Assembly (NCBI GenBank): GCA_023376005.1
Contig: CM042143.1
Span: 85,398,430-85,462,429, forward strand
Length of the DNA: 64,000 nucleotides
Reading direction: 5' to 3'
DNA from: Doryteuthis pealeii
Lineage: Eukaryota > Mollusca > Cephalopoda > Myopsida > Loliginidae
Part shown: positions 10,733 through 21,377 of the stretch, piece after piece
Layout of the letters: each line of letters starts with the position of its first letter
Position numbering within the stretch: the first letter of the stretch is position 1
Position numbers and translations under genes: made by a program
The notes under the pieces: generated by a model
Databases searched by the model: none
Seen by the model: only the letters and a program-made list of their open reading frames with translations
What the model was told of the DNA's origin: nothing

Positions 10733-10799
10733 TTACAGGTCTTGTTTTTCGTTCTGCATGGTGTCTAACCCTGCAGAATGAAAAACAAGACCTGTAAAA
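10731..10799. repeat. near-perfect 28-bp-stem hairpin
   Basis: Left arm 10731-10758 and right arm 10772-10799 are complementary over 28 bp with one mismatch (TACAGGTCTTG / CAAGACCTGTA at the base), enclosing a 13-nt loop. It directly follows SINE-A copy 1. Confidence 0.9.
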
Positions 10800-11489
10800 G
10801 GACAGGGGAAGCTCTTTGCTCAACTGCCATCTAGCACATCATATCTAAAGTCCAACTTCTTATCGCGGCAGTGACGTGTAAACTTGGTAGTGCTAGTGCC
10901 ATGCCGTCAGGAACTTAAGTTCCTGGTAGGGTCACCCAATTGAGACAGGTCTGGCACCCCGTGTTATTAGGGCCACAATTCGGCCAAAGGGGTTCTGCCG
11001 AAAATCCAAAGGACGTCTCCATCATCGTCAAGAATCAATGATTTTTAGCGTACTTATCACTGCGACTGTGGAAAAACTGCATCAAACAAGGACATTCCTT
11101 ACCCTGACCCGGATATGCATGCAGGTTTTGGGGACCGCTTGTGAATTTCCTATTCCATTCTTGCTCCTTCCATGAATTTACTACAGGTGAATTCGTTGGT
11201 TGGTGCCGGCTCAACCGGCATAGAGTGAATTCCGTAGCAGAAACAGAAAAACAGAATGTATGGCTGTGTATAGAATGATCCAAGAAGTTAGAATTCTTGA
11301 TTGAATTTCTGTTATTCTCATTGAATTCAGTCTTGATGGATTGCGTTAAGAAAACACACAAATCCACTCGACAATTAGTGGGAATCTCGGTTTAAAATTC
11401 AAAAGAAAGTCTGTAGTGTATCTGCAGCTCATTGATCAGAAATTATGACCTAAGATGAAAAATCTTTCCGCTAAGACGTAACAACAATC
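10800..11489. other. unassigned, contains a 16-bp perfect palindrome
   Basis: Moderate-GC DNA. AGGAACTTAAGTTCCT at 10909-10924 is perfectly self-complementary. The 11035-11367 minus frame has no recognisable domain. No shared repeat. Confidence 0.5.
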
Positions 11490-12645
11490 CGGTTTTATCT
11501 TTCTTTTTTTTTTTTTTTCTTTTTTTTTTTTGTTTCTCATAAAATATGAGAGCAATATTGTGTTCAAGCAAATTTATAGAATTCCTCTTTTCTTTTTGAT
11601 GAGTGAGAAAAAATCTCCGAACTAAAAAAGAAAAAAAGGAAAAAAAAAGAAAAAGAAAAAAGAAAAAGAAACAGAAAAAAGAAAAAGAAAAAGAAAGATC
11701 GGAGAATCTTTGATCTCAGAAAGAATCAGTCAACAAACAAAGAAAAAGATAAAAAAAAAAAAAAGATTAATCAAAAGAGTTAATAAGTTTTATTGCCAGA
11801 TTAATTGCCTATTTATTCAATTATTCAAGTGACAGTGTTTCAAAAAAAGGCGACCGATTGGATAACACCAGTGAAACAAAAAAAAAGCGTGTCTTTTACC
11901 AAGACAAATGATGCTATTCAAGACTAAATCTAATACATCAACGATTCAGAATATGTACTAGAATTTGTCTGTATTTATAAGATGAGGCTTGATATTGAAT
12001 AATTTTGATATTTCGGACTGTTTCCTCATCTTTATTGTGGAAGGTATAAATACAATTTTCAGTCCACTGTAACCTCGGGCCTTATTTACGTGTTTTTTTA
12101 TTACCTTAAAATAAGTCATCATCAGACGATACACTTGAGGTCAAATGTGGTTCAAACGTTTTCCAAAAGAGTTATCATTAGTAATCCAAGTAATTATTTA
12201 GCGTAACCTTTGTGAAAAGAAAATAACAACAATTTTTTTGTATAAACAGTCTTGATAATTGTTCAGAAAAGAACCGAAAGTACTTGATAGCATCTTAATT
12301 AGTTTTTTCTAGTTTTATAAAAAAAAAAAGTGGCTCTTCTTTCTGGATGAGGCCTAGAAGTTTTTGAACGAACCTTGTTATGATCCAAGTAAATGTTATG
12401 TTTATAGAATATTACGGTTATAGATAATATATTTATATTCAAGTCTGCTCGTTTGTTATAAATCACGAGAATGTTTTTAAAAGGTTTTATCTCAGTTTTT
12501 TTTTTCATGAATGAATTTATCATCTGTTGATGTTTAAAAAATGATGGTCATGTAATTGCACGCGGATACAGAAATGTTTTCGGCTTAAATTCAATTTACT
12601 ATTTTCGACAAACAATTTATGAATAAGTTTATTATTTTTAATATT
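11490..12645. other. unassigned AT-rich DNA
   Basis: Poly-T at 11504-11530 and A-rich AAAAAGAAAAAG DNA at 11620-11700. A decayed CTGATGA..ACACGT sequence on the minus strand near 12075-12120 resembles a hammerhead relic but lacks GAAA. No gene. Confidence 0.5.
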
Positions 12646-12649
12646 TTGA

Positions 12650-13330
12650 ATTTATGGTTGAATCAATAATTCTTAATCATTATTAACGAGATCATTCATA
12701 ATCATTATTATATCATATGTGAATATAAGTATAGAATAAATATATCATACTATACTGACTAAGGGACCGGGTTAGCTCAGTCGGTAGAGCGTTCGGCTAG
12801 AAATCACAAGGTTCGATACCGGTCCTCGCCAACTCAGCGTATGATTAGCACAGGGATCTGTGCGGTAAAGTAAGGAGCTGATGGTAGGTGTGGCGCTCCA
12901 CCGCAGGCGCCAAAAACAATCTCCTTGGTCTAGCGCTATTGAAAAGGGGATAGACTCCCTCGCTGACTGGCTGATACCGACTTTAGGCCGCCACGACGAC
13001 TTTATACTTCCTTATATTAATAAGTATAGAATAAGTATTAGTTTATTATAAGATAGGTATATGTGTATATATATTATATATCATATTTATTAATAATCAT
13101 ATTAATTCTTAATCATTATTAACGAGATAATTCTTAATTATTATATATGTGAATATAAGTATAGAATAGATATAATTATATTATACTATACTTACTTATA
13201 TTAATAAGTATAGAATACGTATAAGTGTATCATAATATAGGTATATGTGTATATATATATTATATATCATATTTATTAATAATCATATTAATTCTAAATC
13301 ATTATTAACGAGATAAACTTGTGAAAATTT
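12650..13330 (+). repeat. 184-bp satellite, about two and a half units, interrupted by SINE-A
   Basis: TTAATAAGTA occurs at 13017 and 13201, period 184 bp, followed each time by TAGAATA, TAGGTATATGTG, ATTAATAATCATATTAATTC and ATTATTAACGAGAT. A partial unit lies at 12650-12765, cut by the SINE-A at 12766. Confidence 0.85.
12766..13003 (+). repeat. SINE-A, copy 2
   Basis: Full-length copy: GGGTTAGCTCAGTCGGTAGA (A box), GGTTCGATACCGG (B box), body and CGACTTTAGGCCGCC..ACGACTTTA tail. The intact satellite unit near 13190 reads ACTATACTTACTTATATT, so this copy sits inside the unit; a TATACT-like target duplication is visible on both sides. Confidence 0.9.
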
Positions 13331-13549
13331 GACAAAATACAAATCTTTTAAAATTGTATACATGTGATCAAAAATAACTATGAGTGAGATTTTAATTCTT
13401 TTCTATTCAAAATTTAAAGTAAGTAGTGGAAATAGCTGAACTACTTACAGTAAAGTAAAATGAAGAAGATTCTTCGACCGCAGCATATGCTTACCAGACT
13501 TCGGGCCCTGTGACCAATGGCTTCGGTCATTGGACCAGTAAGATATAAT

Positions 13550-13798
13550 TATTTATTAAGCTTAGATTAGATGTGGTACAAGGTCATAAGTATGGGGCGT
13601 CCAATGAGAATCAAACTCACTATCCATCATCTGTAAATCTACTTTGCAAACCATTACACTACATGAGGTGCCCTTTTTACTAAGCTTCGCTTAGATGTGG
13701 CACAAAGCCGACTATATGGAGCACCCAGTGAGGCTCGAACTCACTAGTCATGATTTGCCAGTCTACCTTGCTAACCATTACACTATTAGAGGTACCCT
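13550..13798 (-). repeat. two tandem tRNA-like units
   Basis: Reverse complement of each unit reads GGTACCTC..GTGTAATGGTTAGCA (A-box side) and GAGTTCGA or GAGTTTGA..TCTCA (B-box side), with GCTTAGCTTAGATGTGGC-like linker. Units 13550-13675 and 13676-13798. Same family as the array at 42161. Confidence 0.8.
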
Positions 13799-13828
13799 GG
13801 ACAAGTAAGATATATAATATAGTATTCT

Positions 13829-13925
13829 ACCAGCTGAAAAAAGTACCCCCCCCCCACCCCGAGAGAAACCGCATCGGCTTTTATGCCTGCTCACGAACCA
13901 AACCAATCCAACCAGTGAGTTTCAA
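13829..13925 (+). repeat. rep-H, copy 1
   Basis: C-rich tract then CCCGAGAGAAACCGC, TCGGCTTTTATGCC and CTCACGAACCAAACCAAT. The reverse complement recurs at 51826-51925. Both copies read PPxPERNxxGFYAxSRxxPxQ in one frame. Confidence 0.7.
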
Positions 13926-14184
13926 TCTCAGTAAGCCTCGCGAGGCAACTCATTTCACCTCTTACTCCGAAAATAAAAGAGAAAAACTACGCACAGGTGG
14001 GATGCGAAAATCACCTGTGCTTTGAGGCCCGCGGGTTGGGGATCCCCGATCTAAAAATAAATCAAAATTTAAAAAACAACAAATACTGAAAAGTGCTCAA
14101 TATATTCTAGGTGATAGTTCAGCGAAATTAACTTTTCACAGAAAAGAATCTTCCGGAAAACTCTGGGAGGAAGTCATTGGGCAA

Positions 14185-14188
<4 letters not shown>

Positions 14189-14243
<55 letters not shown>

Positions 14244-14293
14244 CTAGGCAAACTATATATATATATATATATATATATAGTTGCCTAGTATGT
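14189..14293. repeat. (AT)n tracts with a flanking inverted repeat
   Basis: (AT)n at 14189-14238, then CATACTAGGCAAACT (14240-14254), (AT)n, and the near-complement AGTTGCCTAGTATG (14279-14292). The unique arms close an AT hairpin. Confidence 0.85.
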
Positions 14294-14379
14294 TTGTGTA
14301 TATGGTGTGTATATAGCGTGTAGGTATGATGCATGACTGATGACAATGCTGTTGGTTTTCTGAAGCAGCGTGCTTTGAC

Positions 14380-14429
14380 CAGTCACACTGATAAGCCGTG
14401 AAACGGCGAAACAGGATTGTATGTGAATG
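14380..14429 (+). ncRNA. hammerhead-like ribozyme motif, one core substitution
   Basis: Stem I CACA+T pairs with TGTGA (14383-14387 with 14422-14426). Core CTGATAA at 14388-14394 (consensus CUGANGA, so one G-to-A change). Perfect stem II GCCGT/ACGGC with GAA loop, GAAA at 14408-14411, minimal stem III C-G plus A-U with GGAT loop, and cleavage triplet GTA at 14419-14421. The architecture matches the intact motif at 25674. The core change probably abolishes cleavage. Confidence 0.6.
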
Positions 14430-14431
14430 AC

Positions 14432-14457
14432 AATATATATATATATATATATATATT
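14432..14457 (+). repeat. (AT)n
   Basis: Short (AT)n starting just 3' of the hammerhead-like motif. Confidence 0.9.
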
Positions 14458-15544
14458 GAAAACAATGGAAGTGAATCTGATAGTATGTTGAAAAATGAAT
14501 AAATGTTAAATGGATAAAAATAATTACTGAAATGTTTTGGCCGTGAGGATGTTCTTGTATAAAATTTTTTTTTAATTCTACTTTCGAACACTATCAAAAT
14601 TCTCTATATTCTTACCATTTTAATTTCAAATATCAACATCTTGCTCAGATGATGGCCGTTTTCTGTATACTTAAAAAATTATATATTTTCTATATATTTT
14701 TTATTATTATTTTATTTTATTTTGTATTTAGAATAATAATAAATACAATACAATGTGTACAAGAACATTCGCTCAGCCGAAACACGTGTCGGCATTTCAT
14801 TAAATATTTTCATCCATTCAACATTTTCTCTTCTATATTTATTTAATTTTTCAACGTATATATATATATATAAAGGAAATGACTTACCGGTAAAAAATAT
14901 TGCGTTAATCTCAATATTTGGTTAATACAAGTGTTAATCGGATAAGTCAGTGTTATAACAAATATAAAGTGCTCAATACGTTAGGAGAGCAGATTCAGTA
15001 TTACAGTGTGTATAGAAATAATCTACTCGAGTTTCCCCATTGGATTTTCAGTGTTAAATCCACTAAATTAATCAAGATATTGATTAATTACAGTTAACCG
15101 TGGACGTCAATATTGTAATTATGACCGTTGAAAACAGTTTCGCAGTTAATGAACGCTGTTGCGTCATTTTGAAAAGTTGGATGACAAACACCATGTTGTT
15201 GTATCGTAAATATGAATTTTAACGTGGAATATTCAAAAAAATATATTTTTTAGAAAAATAAATATTTAACGATTGGAAGGCTATATACTTTTCTCTCTAC
15301 ATCTTTTAAATATCTCAGAATTAATAATAGCCAAATAATAGCCAAAGTTGCAATAGCCAGCTTTTTTTCTATACAGAAAAGGCAAAACCTATCACCTGCT
15401 TTGTAATTCCGAGCTCATTCAATAATTTATATTATTTAGATTTTTAACATAGCTTAATAATTGTACCCAGTCATGATTAACGGAATGAGAACAGTCTAAC
15501 CCGTAGATTGAATAAAAGGTTCACTGAAGTGTCCCGATTACGAC
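14458..15544. other. unassigned AT-rich DNA
   Basis: No gene. A CCGAAACACGTGTCGG piece near 14778 resembles the GAAAC and palindromic stem III end of a hammerhead but has no CUGANGA upstream. Short (TA)n near 14858. Confidence 0.5.
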
Positions 15545-15745
15545 ATAAACGCTACCGAGTTCAACAAGAAGGTTCCCGAGTTCGGAGAGAATGTCCCCGA
15601 GTTCGGTAAGAAGGTTCCCGATCCAACGAGAAACACCTGAAGAAGGCCGAAGTGCCCATCGTCCGAAACGTTGTTAATATAACAATAAAGATGAGGGCAA
15701 TAGTCCGCGAAATCCAAATAATCCAAATTATCAAGCCTCATCAAA
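15545..15745 (+). repeat. 21-bp coding-like tandem repeat, VPEFGKK element, copy 1
   Basis: Four units of about 21 bp (GTTCCCGAGTTCGG..AAGAAG), readable as repeats of VPEFGKK, then a AAACACCTGAAGAAGGCCGA segment and an AATAAAGATGAGGGCAATAG tail. Relatives at 22960-23096 and 52440-52560, both minus strand. Possibly the low-complexity end of a mobile-element protein; class unknown. Confidence 0.6.
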
Positions 15746-15823
15746 AAAAAAAGATTCAGACAAATATCATTTAACAATCTCCCACTTTAGAATAGGGTGT
15801 ACGCTATATTTGACTATGATGTC

Positions 15824-15826
<3 letters not shown>

Positions 15827-15878
<52 letters not shown>
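15827..15878 (+). repeat. (AT)n
   Basis: About 26 AT units. Confidence 0.95.
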
Positions 15879-15882
<4 letters not shown>

Positions 15883-15935
15883 GCGCTAGTATTTTACAAA
15901 GCTGGTTTTATGATTGGAAAATCTTTATTTGAACT

Positions 15936-16555
15936 AGCAAATATATGCACCCTCCGGGTGCAAGTATTTAAGTTTTAATGTAATGAAATATCGTATTAAA
16001 TTAGAAACGCTAATGAAACTAAATAAGAATGCAGATAAAGATTTGAAACAGAGGAGGGTATAATCGAAAAATAGAATAACTGAAATTTACTCTTCCATCA
16101 CTCTCGTCTTTCATTGTTATTTTTTCTAATTTAAGTATTTAGTTAAAATAGGAAGTAAAGAATAAAATGACACTTATCTTTTCTTGTTAATGGATTTCAT
16201 TTAAGATTAATTGAAGAGATTTTTGCTTATATTCATTAAAATAAACCCAAACAGTTAGAAACCAATAATACTAAGCATATATTTATTAAAATTACATTTT
16301 TAATATCAATATGCAAATTAGCCTTCCCGTTTACACTGTAAACCGCTATTTTGTTGTATATATGAATACAATTGCATGTTTTTAGTATGTAGATATGGTT
16401 AACAGTATAAATAATGTAAAACAATTTTATTAATAATTGAGGTTTAAAATAAGGATAAATTCATGGTGAATGTGACGTCAATTACTAAGGGAATTGTGAC
16501 TTGAGTAGTGATTTAGTTTCGGTTACAGACAGAAAAAACACACAATCTCCATTAT
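15936..16555 (+). mobile_element. Helitron-like repeat, copy 2 (best start)
   Basis: Starts CTAGCAAATATATGCACCCTCCGGGTGC. Read in reverse this is a GCACCC..GGGTGC hairpin, 9 nt, CTAG, then T: the layout of a Helitron 3' end inserted at an AT target. The rest matches the copies at 3985 and 17440 over about 600 bp and ends at AATCTCCATTATAATAA. No protein is encoded, so it would be non-autonomous. Confidence 0.55.
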
Positions 16556-16609
16556 AATAAGAAGTGTCTTCTCGTTTTCAGCTGGTCATCACCAGCATTC
16601 ATTTCAGAT

Positions 16610-16675
16610 ACCGTATTTGACGGCATATAATACTCACGGGCATATAAGATGCATCCCCATTTCAGCAGGTCAAAT
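16610..16675 (+). mobile_element. possible ISL2EU-like DNA transposon end
   Basis: ACCGTATTTGACGGCATATAA then CTCACGGGCATATAAGATGC recalls the ACCGTATTT..CGG..TATAAG..GCAC terminus common in animal ISL2EU-type transposons. Only one end is seen; recognition is from memory of the motif. Confidence 0.3.
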
Positions 16676-17269
16676 TCACGGTTAAAAATTTAAAAAAGTT
16701 AAAGTTGATCCGATCCACAAGCCGAAAATGTATTTAAACCCGACTTTGAAAGACCGACACAGCAGATTCAGCGGGGACAGGGTCAAGAACACATACAGCC
16801 GAGTCGACAACAAGTGGGAAAAAAGTGCGTTCTATATGCCGACAAATAAGATATGTCTTTTAATAGCAAGAATTAATAGCATCGAAAGAAACAAACTATA
16901 GAGTTTTCCAATGTGCAGTCGCATGCATTAATTCTGCAATACAGCTAGTTACATAAAGTGCAGCAACATTTGTGGTGAGCCTTGTGCACATATTCTGCAG
17001 CTGCTCATTATATTTGATAGAGACATTTAAAGAAAATATGTCGTCGACAATGGACAGATGGATTGAATTTGAAAAGTTAACTCTTTCAAACATTTAAAGA
17101 GCAATTGGTTTCAGTTCGAACATCAAAGTCGACATGACGACAATATGGCGACTAGAACCGGTTGCAATTTTCCTCTGCCTTTCTCGCGAGCACATCAGAA
17201 ATGGATTCGATGCTGTTGCTTTAGAAAACTTCTTTTTTTTTCAATTCTTATTCAAATGTAAGGATTTAG

Positions 17270-17273
<4 letters not shown>
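16676..17273. other. unassigned
   Basis: Minus frame 16896-17093 is open but has no recognisable domain. May be interior of the element at 16610; no evidence either way. Confidence 0.45.
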
Positions 17274-17303
<30 letters not shown>

Positions 17304-17345
17304 TTGGATTGAACATATATACATATATATATCCATATTAAATAT

Positions 17346-17429
<84 letters not shown>
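17274..17429 (+). repeat. (AT)n, (CA)n, (TA)n compound
   Basis: AT run, unique 40-bp piece, CA run from 17350 and TA run with a phase break to 17429, ending beside the Helitron-like copy 3. Confidence 0.95.
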
Positions 17430-17439
17430 ATATATACTA

Positions 17440-18029
17440 GCATCCCCGAGTGCAATTATTTAAGTTTTTATGTAATAAAATATCATATTGAATTAGAAAG
17501 GCTAATGAAACAAAATAAAAATGCAGATTAAATGATTTGAAACAGAGAGGGGTATAATCGAAAAATAGAACAACTGAAACTTACTCTTCCATCAGTCCCG
17601 TCTTTCATTGCTAAATTTTTGTAATCAAAATAGGACGTAAGGAATAAAATTACAGATATTTCTTCTTGTTAATGGGTTTCTTTTAAGATTTATCCTCGAG
17701 ATTTTTTCTCATATTCATTAAGATAAAACCAAACAAGCAGAAATCAGTAATACGAAGCACCTATTTATTAAAATCCAATTTTTGATATAAATATGCAAAT
17801 TAGCCTTCCCTTTCACACTATAAACCGGTATTTTGTTGTATATATAAATATCATTGCATGTGATTAGTATGTAGATATGGCCAACAGCATTAATAATGTA
17901 AAACAATTTTATTAATAATTGAAGTTTAAATAGAAATAAAATCATGGAGAATGTGATGTAAATAACTAAGAGAATTGTGACTTGAGTAGTAATATAGTTT
18001 CGCTTACACACAATCTCCATTATAATAAT

Positions 18030-18030
<1 letters not shown>
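17440..18030 (+). mobile_element. Helitron-like repeat, copy 3
   Basis: Starts ACTAGCATCCCCGAGTGCAA (hairpin broken by substitutions), then follows copy 2 nearly base for base: GAAACAGAG..GGTATAATCGAAA, TTACTCTTCCATCA, ATATGCAAATTAGCCTTCCC and AATCTCCATTATAATAA. It is less than 0.9 kb from copy 2. Confidence 0.6.

Positions 18031-18090
<60 letters not shown>
18030..18090. repeat. palindromic (CA)n(TA)n(TG)n
   Basis: CA units, TA units, then TG units; the whole tract is nearly self-complementary. Confidence 0.95.
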
Positions 18091-18115
18091 CATGTTTAAT
18101 AAATTTATTAATTGC

Positions 18116-18224
18116 ATTTTTTTTCTTTCTTTCTATCCATCTTTTATTCTTTCTTTCAAAGCTTGATTCTTTCTTTCTTTCTTCTATTTTATCCCCCTCT
18201 ATCCCTCTCTCTCCTCTCTCTGTC

Positions 18225-18317
<93 letters not shown>

Positions 18318-18960
18318 TTGTTTCTGTCGTTTTTTTTATATTCATTTTTTCCTTCTGTCTTTTTTTCCTTCTGTCTTTTTTTTTCTTTCTGTCTTTTTCA
18401 TTTTCTTTCTGTCTACACTTCCATTATTTCATAATTCTTTCTTATTTTTTCTTACCGATTCCTTCTTTTTCTTCACATATTATTCTTGTTTCTTTCTCTC
18501 ATTGATTTCCTTTATTCTTAACTTTCTTTCTCTCTCTTTATTTCTCTCGTCCATTTTCCTAATTAAGTTTTTGGTTTATTTTATTATTCGTTCTTTATTT
18601 ATTTATTAATTCATTCATTTATTGCACTTGTTTATTTTTTCTTATTCTCCCTCCATCAACTTCTTTCGTTTGTTGGTTTTTTTCTTTCACTCATTTCGTC
18701 TTTCTTTCTTTCTTTCTTTCTTTCTTGTGTTAACTTTATTATTCCTTTGCTTTCTTTTATTATGTTCAGTCTTCATATTTCTCTTCTTTCTTTCTTCTTT
18801 CATCATATTTTTTTTTTTTCATTTCCAAACTTCTTTTCCACCCGTTCCAATGATTTTCTTTCTTCTCTATTCTTACATTGTCCTTTCCTTCTTTCTCTCT
18901 TTCCTTCGCTCCTTCCTTCCTTGCTTCCTTCTCTCTTTCTTTAATATGAATTCTTTCTGT
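18116..18960 (+). repeat. 0.85-kb polypyrimidine block with embedded (AT)n
   Basis: TTTCTTTC, TCTGTCTG and CTTCCTTCC tracts with an (AT)n at about 18261-18314. Strong C+T strand bias over the whole block. Poly-Phe/Ser/Leu frames are artefacts. Confidence 0.9.
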
Positions 18961-19299
18961 CATCCGACATCTGTTATCCTACTTGTTTCTCAGCGTATTA
19001 GCATTTTACGCTTTACCATTTTCCTTCTCCTCTGTTGATTGACGGCCTAATCCCAGAATTTTGACAAGTAAACTTGACAGAATTCAATTCCAATTCTAAC
19101 AATGCATGACTGTATTTCGCAATTGCAAAATTCTCTTGTTCCACTTTTCTAAAGAAAGACATTCTCTTGAAAAATCTTCGTAATATTCCAGTTTGGGTAA
19201 TATTGAGATAATGCAAAACTTTTCTACATTTTCGACAAAAATCTTTATTCGTATAATTGAATACCAGAATTATTCGGTCATCGAAGTACTTTCTGCACG
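18961..19299. other. unassigned
   Basis: No domain recognised in the minus-strand frame 19013-19303. Confidence 0.45.
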
Positions 19300-19376
19300 T
19301 CATCTTTAATCACATAATAAGCGAATGCAGCAAACTAGGACAAAAGGACTACGCACGACTAGAAGAAAGGAGAAAA
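19300..19376 (+). pseudogene. R4/Dong-like LINE relic E, 5' part
   Basis: Frame reads FNHIISECSKLGQKDYARLEE, the His-Cys half of the CCHC knuckle and the following helix. Cut by rep-3b at 19377; the same protein resumes near 20000. Confidence 0.75.
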
Positions 19377-19990
19377 ACTGGGTTGGCTGGTTGGTTGGTT
19401 GGTTTGTTGGTTGGATTTTACGGCATGTCAACCCATTGGGTTATTTAATACCGAAGACGTTTTTGTTTTATTCATTGTTAACGGGTACTCAATTCTTTTT
19501 AAACTCAATTTTTCAAACAATTTTTTAAAACTGATTTTTGTCTATTTATCCCACAGATGAGACCCAAACAGGTACTGAGAATAATGGTGTTGAAGGGGTA
19601 CTCCACATTCTCCAGACCTCCAGAATTGGAACCTCACCACTAGATGCAGTTTAACGTCATACCCAGGAGACTAAGACGCTCGGCTACCGCCTTCTTGCAC
19701 ATACGATAAAAGGTTGGGGTCTTCGATAAAAACAATAGGTCGGGTCTTAATCATATAGATTCTAGTGCTTGACATGACCAACCGATTGATCGAAGGGGGC
19801 CTCTCCAACCAACCGTCTAGTCTAAGTAACGTCAAAAGTGGAGTGTTGCATGTCATGGACTGCTCAGTCAGGAGGGTTACATCCTTAAGCATCACGGGTC
19901 ACCACCAACGGCCAACAGGAGGTCCCATTGTGGAGTCTTACCTTTCTGCAGAGGTGCAGTCGGTTTGTTCTAAAGACTGAGATCAAGTCG
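19377..19990 (+). repeat. rep-3, copy b (near full length)
   Basis: Complete order from the GGTTGGTTGG head through ACGGCATGTCAACCC, GATGAGACCCAAACAGGTAC, CTCCAGAATTGGAACCTCACC, CTTGACATGACCAACCGATTG, TGTTGCATGTCATGGACTGC to TCTGCAGAGGTGCAGTCGG. About 610 bp. It interrupts Dong relic E. Confidence 0.9.
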
Positions 19991-19999
19991 GGATTGGGC

Positions 20000-20180
20000 A
20001 GGAAATTCAAATTTGACCATCAAATATATATGCACAGACCAGAGTCTGGTTTAATATATGAGACTTATAAAATCTAATGGAATTTTGAGATTTAAAAAAA
20101 CGGATCACCATTAGGTTAATTAATAAAAAAAAAAAAATTGTCACCGAGTGGATTTTGTTGTTCGAGCGGACTACAGAGTT
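20000..20180 (+). pseudogene. R4/Dong-like LINE relic E, 3' part
   Basis: Reads KFKFDHQIYMHRPES, NFEI, LINKKK, then VDFVVRADYRVK, the FKFDH..HKPES and LVDFAVPADHRVK landmarks of the endonuclease region. Confidence 0.7.
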
Positions 20181-20649
20181 AAATTCATCTTGCATTGCTG
20201 TCTCAGAATACTTTTCCATGCCCCTGAAGTTACAGCGCCTTCTGTGACTGTGAAGGCCAATGTTCGAAAAACAGCCCTGACCCAGATATCGTATGTGAAG
20301 GCTGGTCCTGAAGATGCTGATGTGCCGGTGCTCTGTTGCCGTCACTTTTTCTTGAATCTCTTGGCTTCATGGTGTTGAGCTTCAGATAGGTAATTCCATG
20401 TCAAATCATCCAGAAAAAAATAAAATTGTCACCCATCCCTTCAATTTTTCTGAATTTTTTTCCAGGTGTGGACTATGTTAACGTTAGACAATCCACAAAA
20501 TTTGAACTTCCGATTCCAAAAATTGGCGGAGTTATTTCAATTCCTAGTCATGAACAAATAGAACACAGTCATTGTAACCTACATATGAAGAAACAGTAAA
20601 GAAAAAAAAAAGAAAGAAAGAAAAATAATTTTTAATTCTCATACACTGG
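20181..20649. other. unassigned, possible LINE C-terminal scrap
   Basis: Minus-strand frame 20007-20345 contains FSNIGLHSHRRRC, which resembles the His half of the C2H2 finger found at the C-terminus of some LINE proteins. Too short to assign. Confidence 0.3.
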
Positions 20650-20835
20650 TTGCCAAGCCAATGCTGAAGAGTCGAGTATACCGTACTATTTACCCAGAGC
20701 TGGATGGAGGATATTAGCGCTTGGTGAAATGCAATCATAACTCGTCCAGGATTTGAACTCGCGTCGACTACTCCATTTCCTACTACTCTAACCATTACAC
20801 CACGCGCCTCCTCGGTCACGTGGTATACGTGCCGT
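20650..20835 (-). repeat. SINE-B, copy 1
   Basis: Minus strand: GGCGCGTGGTGTAATGGTTA (A-box side), GAGTTCAAATCCTGG (B box), then GCGCTAATA and the CTACTCTCC-type body. 3' part lost. Confidence 0.8.
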
Positions 20836-21146
20836 AAACTACCACGTGCCAAAGTATTGAAAGAAACCTTTGACTCACCCCAGTACTCCAAATCTGGGAG
20901 CTGCTTTTTTTAACAACAAGACATATGTCATTTTGCCGCTGAGGTCACAATGACATTATCTTAAGATTTGACCTCAAAGAGTAGATTTTTGTAAGTTCTT
21001 TTTTCTTTCAGTTATTATTCGGGAGACAATATTTTGTGGGTAGTGACATGCGTCGATATTATCTTTGATCTTGGTTAGAAAGCGAAAGAAGTGAAACGGA
21101 AGAACAATTGTTGTCGTTCCAACGTTTATCAATAGAAAAAAGCGGT
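20836..21146. other. unassigned
   Basis: No gene or shared repeat recognised. Confidence 0.45.
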
Positions 21147-21377
21147 GAAAGAAGAAGAAGAAGAAGAAGAAGAAGAAGAAGAAGAAGAAGAAGAAGAAGA
21201 AGAAGAAGAAGAAGAAGAAGAAGAGATGGCGATGAGATGAGTAGTAAAACATACAGATAGAAAGATATATAGATAGAAAGAGAGGGGGAAAGAAAGAAAG
21301 AAAGAAAGAAAGAAGAAGAAGAAGAAGAAGAAGAAGAAGAAGAAGAAGAACAACAACAACAACAACAACAACAACAA
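21147..21377 (+). repeat. (GAA)n / (CAA)n polypurine block
   Basis: About 24 GAA units (21150-21222), a GATAGAAAGA spacer, GAAA units, more GAA and a CAA run. Homopurine, potentially triplex-forming; poly-Phe/Ser/Leu frames are artefacts. Confidence 0.95.

Noticed and set aside
12075..12140. CTGATGATGACTT..ACACGT on the minus strand
   Set aside because: GAAA is absent; at most a remnant.
15641..15690. CTGAAGA..GAAACG resembling a hammerhead
   Set aside because: Related copies at 22960 and 52430 show this is the KHPKRPEGT end of the VPEFGKK element (CCGAAGAAGG there); stems I and III do not form.
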